Below, piece after piece: positions 14,770 through 18,678 of a stretch of DNA of 18,678 nucleotides (the first letter of the stretch is position 1; every line of letters starts with the position of its first letter). Below the pieces are notes generated by a model that was given only the letters and a program-made list of their open reading frames with translations, made no database searches and was not told the DNA's origin. The translations under genes were made by a program, and so were the position numbers. The stretch is from Gammaproteobacteria bacterium (GTDB lineage Bacteria > Pseudomonadota > Gammaproteobacteria > DAOWEP01), in assembly GCA_030638455.1 (NCBI GenBank), contig DAOWEP010000178.1, positions 1 to 18,678 of the forward strand, read 5' to 3'.

Positions 14770-15118
14770 TAGTGCTCTACTACTTGAGAGTGCATAATAA
14801 AGGTTATGCCAGAGTGAGCTCTATAATGTAAAGGATGAATATCCATGGTTGACTCCGATTATTCAATTTTGATTAGAGTTGCCCACATGGGTATTCAGCT
14901 TTAAGTACCTTGAAAATCATATCTCTTAGCATTTTTACCGTATCGAATTGGGGGGCATATATATCCATGAGGTTACGGAATTGGTGTTGAATTTAGCTTA
15001 CCTGTATATATCCGTAAATTCAAAAAATATTGTGCTAATCATCAAATAATTCGCTTACCAAGTAGTGCCATACATAGATTTATCAGCACATTCTGGAATA
15101 CCTGGCACGAAAAACCTA
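14770..15118. other. 349-base intergenic region between nudF and the mrp operon
   Basis: The region is AT-rich and non-coding as far as I can tell. It should hold the mrp promoter near its left end and the end of the nudF transcript near its right end. Apart from the promoter candidate at 14803-14832, I see no strong hairpin terminator, RNA gene or riboswitch-like structure. Confidence 0.5.
14803..14832 (-). promoter_or_regulatory. Candidate sigma-70 promoter for the mrp operon
   Basis: On the minus strand TTTACA (14827-14832) and CATAAC (14803-14808) are separated by 18 bases. They match the -35 consensus at five of six and the -10 consensus at four of six positions, and end 34 bases before the mrpE ATG. 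Competing weaker matches exist nearby, so this is tentative. Confidence 0.3.
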
Positions 15119-15730
15119 CTAACTCCATTTCGCCTTTATCTTGCCCCTGTTCTTCTCCAGCCACTGTAGGGCAATGATCGGGCATACGGTGTTTATTCTA
15201 CCGGTTTCAATATTCGCAAGTGCCTCATCCAGTTTCAACACATGCACCCGGATATCTTCACCCTCATGGGCCAGCCCAAAAATACCCTCCGCATTTGAGA
15301 CATCTACCTTGCAGCAATAAAGAGAGGTTGTTTCAGAAGAATTCCCAGGACTGGCATGAAAAGTATAGACCGGAAGCATCTCAAGAATAGCGCAACCTGA
15401 CTCTTCTTTTGCCTCGCGATGGATTACCTCCTCTATACTTTCGTCCTCCTCCATAAAGCCTGCAACCAGTTCCAGCGTCCATGCATGCTGTGGATTACCT
15501 ACTGGCGCCTTCTCCATTGTCCCGACCCGAAATTGCTCAACCATCACTACACTATCCAGCTTTGGGTCATACATTAATGCAGCGACTGCCTGTCGCTTGT
15601 GAATTAGCTCACGATACACCGGTTCACACCACCCACCAGCGAACAGTGTATGGCTTATTTGCAATCGCTCCAGTTTGAAAAAACCCTTGTAGCAGGTTTC
15701 CCGGCTAATCACCTTGAAGTCATATTGCAT
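15119..15730 (-). CDS. nudF: ADP-ribose pyrophosphatase (Nudix hydrolase)
   Basis: A 203-residue cytoplasmic Nudix enzyme that hydrolyses ADP-ribose to AMP and ribose 5-phosphate. The Nudix box is complete at residues 91-113 and fits G-x5-E-x7-REUxEExGU: it begins GFMEEDE and ends REAKEESGC. The preceding LELVAG and the following PGNSSETTSLYCCKVD are typical of the NudF/TrgB subfamily. I start at the ATG at 15730; a TTG at 15739 is in frame but neither has a clear ribosome binding site. It lies 75 bases after ccmI on the same strand and may be co-transcribed with it; a link to the Ccm genes is not known. Confidence 0.92.
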   Translation of the reverse strand: MQYDFKVISRETCYKGFFKLERLQISHTLFAGGWCEPVYRELIHKRQAVAALMYDPKLDSVVMVEQFRVGTMEKAPVGNPQHAWTLELVAGFMEEDESIEEVIHREAKEESGCAILEMLPVYTFHASPGNSSETTSLYCCKVDVSNAEGIFGLAHEGEDIRVHVLKLDEALANIETGRINTVCPIIALQWLEKNRGKIKAKWS

Positions 15731-15805
15731 TAGTATCAATGTTGGTGGATTGTCGATTTGAATTCTGATTGTAGTAAACGTCAGTAAACGAGTGATCGTC
15801 AGAAA

Positions 15806-17059
15806 TCAGGGGAAAGCCTGATTAATGGTTATTTCAGTCTTCTGTATGTTTACAACATTAAGTGTCCCACTGGTCCCAAACAGGTCACCAGATTGCCTGT
15901 TGGCCTGTCCGGTCTTACTAATATGTGCACTTACCTGGATTTGATCAAAGTTGGATATCTTTGCCATTGGCACCATTGCCATGGAATCATCCAGTGTAAT
16001 AGTAACGGGAAGTTCACTTACCCGCTTTCGTACTACAGCAAGCGGCATGGGAGGACCTGTTACCGCCTTCGCATAGATAAACACGATTTCGTTACTTTTG
16101 GCTTTGTCCTTAAATTTGCTGTCAAGGCTTACGGTAACGGTTACAGAACCAGTTAGCCCAGCTGTTACATTATCCTTACTTCCATCCTGATCAACAGAAG
16201 GCTCACTTGAAGTTGCTCCCTGAGTTGCCAATACCTTGCGGATATTATCCTTCAGGAACGCCTCTTGTTCACCGCCTTTTGGCTGCATAGACAACAGTTT
16301 TCTCCAATACCTGAGGGTACCATCATAATCTCCATAGTGGTAACGGACTATACCTGACAACCAGAGGCTTTTTTGATGGTTAGGTGAAATCGAAAGTGCC
16401 CTGCTAATCAGTTGCTCTGGAAATCCCCTGGGATCACCTTCATTGGCATTCATAAGCACCTCAGCATAATCTACCAGCAAACCAGGATCCTGCTGTCCAT
16501 TCAGTTCCAGTGCCTTTTCATATGCAAGCATCGCATCATCTATACGATTCATGCTAGCGTAGGAACGCCCCAGCAACCTCCATCCATCGACATTATCAGG
16601 CTCATTCTTCAGTCGTGTTACCAGCGAATTAATGGCAGATAACATCGAATTCTGGTCCATAGCCGCAGGTTTCTTATCTTTTTGAGAAACCAGTAGTTCA
16701 GGCTCGCCAAGATACAGATAAAGTGGTGCGGATAATGCAGGCACCAGAATAAGAACGGATAACAGGGTACCCCACTTTCCTTTTACTGAGAGATTATTTT
16801 CCTTTCCTTCTTCATCCGTACCGGACAAATCGTTAAGAAAGGTTCTGTCCAACTCCAGTCTTGCCTGATCATATTGGGCAGAATCTAGCACACCATTGTT
16901 TTTTTCTTCCTCCAGTTCATCTATACGTTGCTGGTATATTGAAACATTCAGATCCTTGCGTGATATCTCTACCTTGTTTATTCGTTTGAAAATAGCAGGC
17001 ATTACCAGAGCAACACCAACGACCATCATGATGCCTGTCACTATCCAGAACGTCATCAT
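15806..17059 (-). CDS. ccmI: Cytochrome c maturation protein CcmI (CycH)
   Basis: A 417-residue inner-membrane chaperone that delivers apocytochrome c to the CcmF-CcmH haem lyase. It shows the expected layout: a membrane helix (4-23), a cytoplasmic loop with heptad-like charged sequence (DELEEEKNNGVLD, then LELDRTFLND), a second helix (97-117), and a periplasmic part with tetratricopeptide repeats from about 155 to 260 (DGWRLLGRSYASMNRIDDA). A C-terminal beta-rich domain follows from about 300, with VTVSLD and PLAVVRKRVSELPVTITLDD. The ATG at 17059 overlaps the ccmH stop in an ATGA arrangement. The full-length form joins both CcmI segments in one gene, as in E. coli-unlike, Pseudomonas-like systems. 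Confidence 0.94.
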   Translation of the reverse strand: MMTFWIVTGIMMVVGVALVMPAIFKRINKVEISRKDLNVSIYQQRIDELEEEKNNGVLDSAQYDQARLELDRTFLNDLSGTDEEGKENNLSVKGKWGTLLSVLILVPALSAPLYLYLGEPELLVSQKDKKPAAMDQNSMLSAINSLVTRLKNEPDNVDGWRLLGRSYASMNRIDDAMLAYEKALELNGQQDPGLLVDYAEVLMNANEGDPRGFPEQLISRALSISPNHQKSLWLSGIVRYHYGDYDGTLRYWRKLLSMQPKGGEQEAFLKDNIRKVLATQGATSSEPSVDQDGSKDNVTAGLTGSVTVTVSLDSKFKDKAKSNEIVFIYAKAVTGPPMPLAVVRKRVSELPVTITLDDSMAMVPMAKISNFDQIQVSAHISKTGQANRQSGDLFGTSGTLNVVNIQKTEITINQAFP

Positions 17060-17538
17060 GACTCTTTGCCCTCTGATGCTTTTGCTTTATCAAGCAGGCC
17101 TTTGATTTCCTTTTGCTCTTCCTCACTTAATGCATTTTGTTCGATTTTCCCTCTTTTACGGATCATTATCACAACCACTGTCACGCCTACCAGAATCAAC
17201 GCTAGAGGTCCGTACCACAACAGGTATGTGGAGCTTTTTACCGGCGGCCTGTACAACACAAAATCGCCATATCGGCTAACCAGAAAATCCACAATCTCCT
17301 CATCACTAGCATTCTTCTGTACCTCTTCATATATAATCTTTCTCAAATCGCCTGCAAGCCCCGCATTTGATTCTGCCAGAGACTGATTCTGGCAAACCAG
17401 ACAACGTACCTCTGCCAGCAACCTACGGTACTGATTTTCCTGCTCCTGGTTTTTAAATGAAAGTGGTTCAATCGCAGCATGTACGTGCAATAAAAAGAAC
17501 CCAAAGACCATCCCGATTAATATTCTTGAGATTTTCAA
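17056..17538 (-). CDS. ccmH: Cytochrome c maturation protein CcmH
   Basis: A 160-residue periplasm-facing thiol protein of system I that, with CcmG, keeps apocytochrome CXXCH cysteines reduced before haem attachment. It has a signal sequence (1-21), the RCLVCQNQSLAES motif with catalytic pair C46 and C49, a three-helix domain, a C-terminal membrane helix (104-126) and a charged cytoplasmic tail. Length matches single-domain CcmH. The start is TTG (17536-17538), overlapping the ccmG stop as TTGA; AAGGGTG lies four bases before it. The first ATG (M10) would cut into the signal sequence, so TTG is preferred. Confidence 0.94.
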   Translation of the reverse strand: MKISRILIGMVFGFFLLHVHAAIEPLSFKNQEQENQYRRLLAEVRCLVCQNQSLAESNAGLAGDLRKIIYEEVQKNASDEEIVDFLVSRYGDFVLYRPPVKSSTYLLWYGPLALILVGVTVVVIMIRKRGKIEQNALSEEEQKEIKGLLDKAKASEGKES

Positions 17539-18068
17539 CTGACACCCTTGTTTAGTTTTTTGATGAGCGGAAGGATGTCTCTTTCAAGAATTTCATTTGA
17601 AAGCGGTCCGAGATGCTTGTAATAAATAATGCCTTTCGGCCCCACCACAAAGGTCTCCGGAACCTTGTATACACCCCAGTCAATTCCAACACGTCCTTTA
17701 ATGTCATAACCACTAACGGTATAGGGGTTACCATATTTGTTAAGCCAACGGACTGCATCCTCACGTTGGTCTTTATAGTTCAAACCAACAATAGGGATAT
17801 CGGTATTCTTTGCCAGATCCATTAATACAGGATGCTCAAGCCGACAGGATACACACCAGGACGCCCACACACTCAACAAATACGCCTTACTCTTAAAATC
17901 ACCACTACTCGTTTGTTTTGATGGGTCCAATAGCGTAGGTAAAGTAAATTCAGGTGCAGGTTTTTCTATAAGCGCAGAAGGAATCTTTCTCGGATCCAGC
18001 CCCAAACCGACATAAAGAAACCCTGCCAGGACAATAAATATCAATAACGGAATTAACGATCGCGCCAT
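17535..18068 (-). CDS. ccmG: Thiol:disulfide interchange protein CcmG (DsbE)
   Basis: A 177-residue membrane-anchored periplasmic thioredoxin. An N-terminal anchor spans 5-23; the thioredoxin fold follows, with the active site WASWCVSC (C72, C75) and the cis-proline in KVPETF (P137). The acidic GVYKVPE segment is typical of CcmG and contributes to its specificity. It reduces CcmH or apocytochrome c during cytochrome c maturation. The ATG at 18068 shares one base with the ccmF stop (TGATG); a TTG one codon upstream is an unnecessary alternative. It is the second gene visible in the ccmF-G-H-I operon. Confidence 0.95.
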   Translation of the reverse strand: MARSLIPLLIFIVLAGFLYVGLGLDPRKIPSALIEKPAPEFTLPTLLDPSKQTSSGDFKSKAYLLSVWASWCVSCRLEHPVLMDLAKNTDIPIVGLNYKDQREDAVRWLNKYGNPYTVSGYDIKGRVGIDWGVYKVPETFVVGPKGIIYYKHLGPLSNEILERDILPLIKKLNKGVS

Positions 18069-18678
18069 CAAGTCTCACCTTGTTTGTAGCTAGTTTGCAG
18101 CTTGTTAGTATCCAGCTTTTGTTTTGGTTCAGTATTATCTGCCTTCTCCAATGACAGGCTTTTATTTTTTAACCGATAGCGCCGGTCACTGGCTGCAAGT
18201 AGCCCACCTATTCCCATCAATATTGGGCCCAACCATATCCACCGGATGAAGGGTTTGTAATAGATGCGCACAGCCCAGCTACCATCACCAATAGGCTCAC
18301 CCAATGCTGCATAGATGTCTCGGAAAAAACCGGCATCGATCCCTGCCTCTGTCATGGGCATTCTCTGTACCTGGTAAATGCGTTTTTGCGGCCTAAGCTC
18401 GGCGACTTCCACATTATTCTGAAACACCCTGATAATACCTTCGTTTGCCATGTAATTTGGCCCCGGCGTTTCGATAATATCCTCCAGAACAAACCGGTAC
18501 CCTTTCATTTTGTATTCTTCACCTGGCCCCAACCGAACATCTTTTTCAATACTGAATGTACTCGCAACTCCTGCACCTACCGCAAAAACGGCAATCCCGA
18601 TATGTGCAAGCCACATCCCAAGAAAACTCAAGGGTAAACTTAACAGCGCCCTCCGTTTATTATCTCTGCCAGGTATCC
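18068..18678 (-). CDS. ccmF: CcmF haem lyase subunit, C-terminal part (gene continues outside the window)
   Basis: The frame is open from the window edge (first full codon at 18674-18676) to the TGA at 18068 and encodes about 202 residues. RRALLSLPLSFLGMWLAHIG and GPGEEYKMKGYRF are typical of the CcmF C-terminal region. A large periplasmic loop (MANEGIIRVF, ELRPQKRIYQVQRMPMTEAGI) follows, and then a last membrane helix near PFIRWIWLGPILMGIGGLLAASDRR, broken here only by the quotation in pieces: PFIRWIWLGP, then ILMGIGGLLAASDRR. CcmF is the inner-membrane enzyme that joins haem to apocytochrome c. The gene's 5' two thirds lie to the right of the window. Confidence 0.95.
   Translation of the reverse strand, partial: IPGRDNKRRALLSLPLSFLGMWLAHIGIAVFAVGAGVASTFSIEKDVRLGPGEEYKMKGYRFVLEDIIETPGPNYMANEGIIRVFQNNVEVAELRPQKRIYQVQRMPMTEAGIDAGFFRDIYAALGEPIGDGSWAVRIYYKPFIRWIWLGPILMGIGGLLAASDRRYRLKNKSLSLEKADNTEPKQKLDTNKLQTSYKQGET

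Noticed and set aside
15763..15804. TTCTGA/TCAGAA pair and the repeated GTAAACG between nudF and ccmI, considered as a terminator or regulatory repeat
   Set aside because: The arms are six bases, AT-rich and far apart, with no T tract; chance explains them.

Overview
The window looks like a gammaproteobacterial chromosome with moderate GC. This is inferred from gene content: a system I cytochrome c maturation operon (ccmFGHI), the agmatine route to putrescine, a type I-beta DAHP synthase, a NudF-type ADP-ribose pyrophosphatase and an Mrp cation/proton antiporter operon. A cd1-type nitrite reductase homologue suggests a respiratory, possibly denitrifying lifestyle. The genus cannot be fixed from the sequence alone.

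Left part (1-2378, plus strand): the 3' end of agmatine deiminase, N-carbamoylputrescine amidase and DAHP synthase. Middle accessory block (about 2380-7111): a small lipoprotein, a large secreted cytochrome with three c-type haem domains fused to a NirS-like d1 domain, a 528-base divergent control region, a PAS-LuxR regulator with a cysteine cluster, and a histidine-rich protein of unknown function. A decayed copy of the 3' end of the DAHP synthase gene lies at about 6533-6621 in the same orientation as the intact gene. The nitrite reductase, regulator and lipoprotein are therefore bracketed by a direct repeat, as expected for DNA acquired at a gene 3' end or for a decayed tandem duplication.

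Right-centre (7350-14769, minus strand): a tightly overlapped nine-gene operon, read mrpE-mrpF-mrpG-(MrpA C-terminus/MrpB fusion)-mrpC-mrpD-mrpD-small membrane protein-mrpD. It has three MrpD/NuoL-like subunits, and its first six genes follow the order of the archaeal mbhA-H antiporter module. It should exchange Na+ (or another cation) for H+ across the inner membrane.

Right end (15119-18678, minus strand): nudF, then ccmI, ccmH, ccmG and the 3' end of ccmF, with overlapping starts and stops. The Ccm proteins attach haem to CXXCH motifs in the periplasm, so they could mature the three-haem cytochrome encoded earlier in the window. No genes for haem d1 synthesis, and no integrase, transposase, tRNA, rRNA or CRISPR array, were seen.
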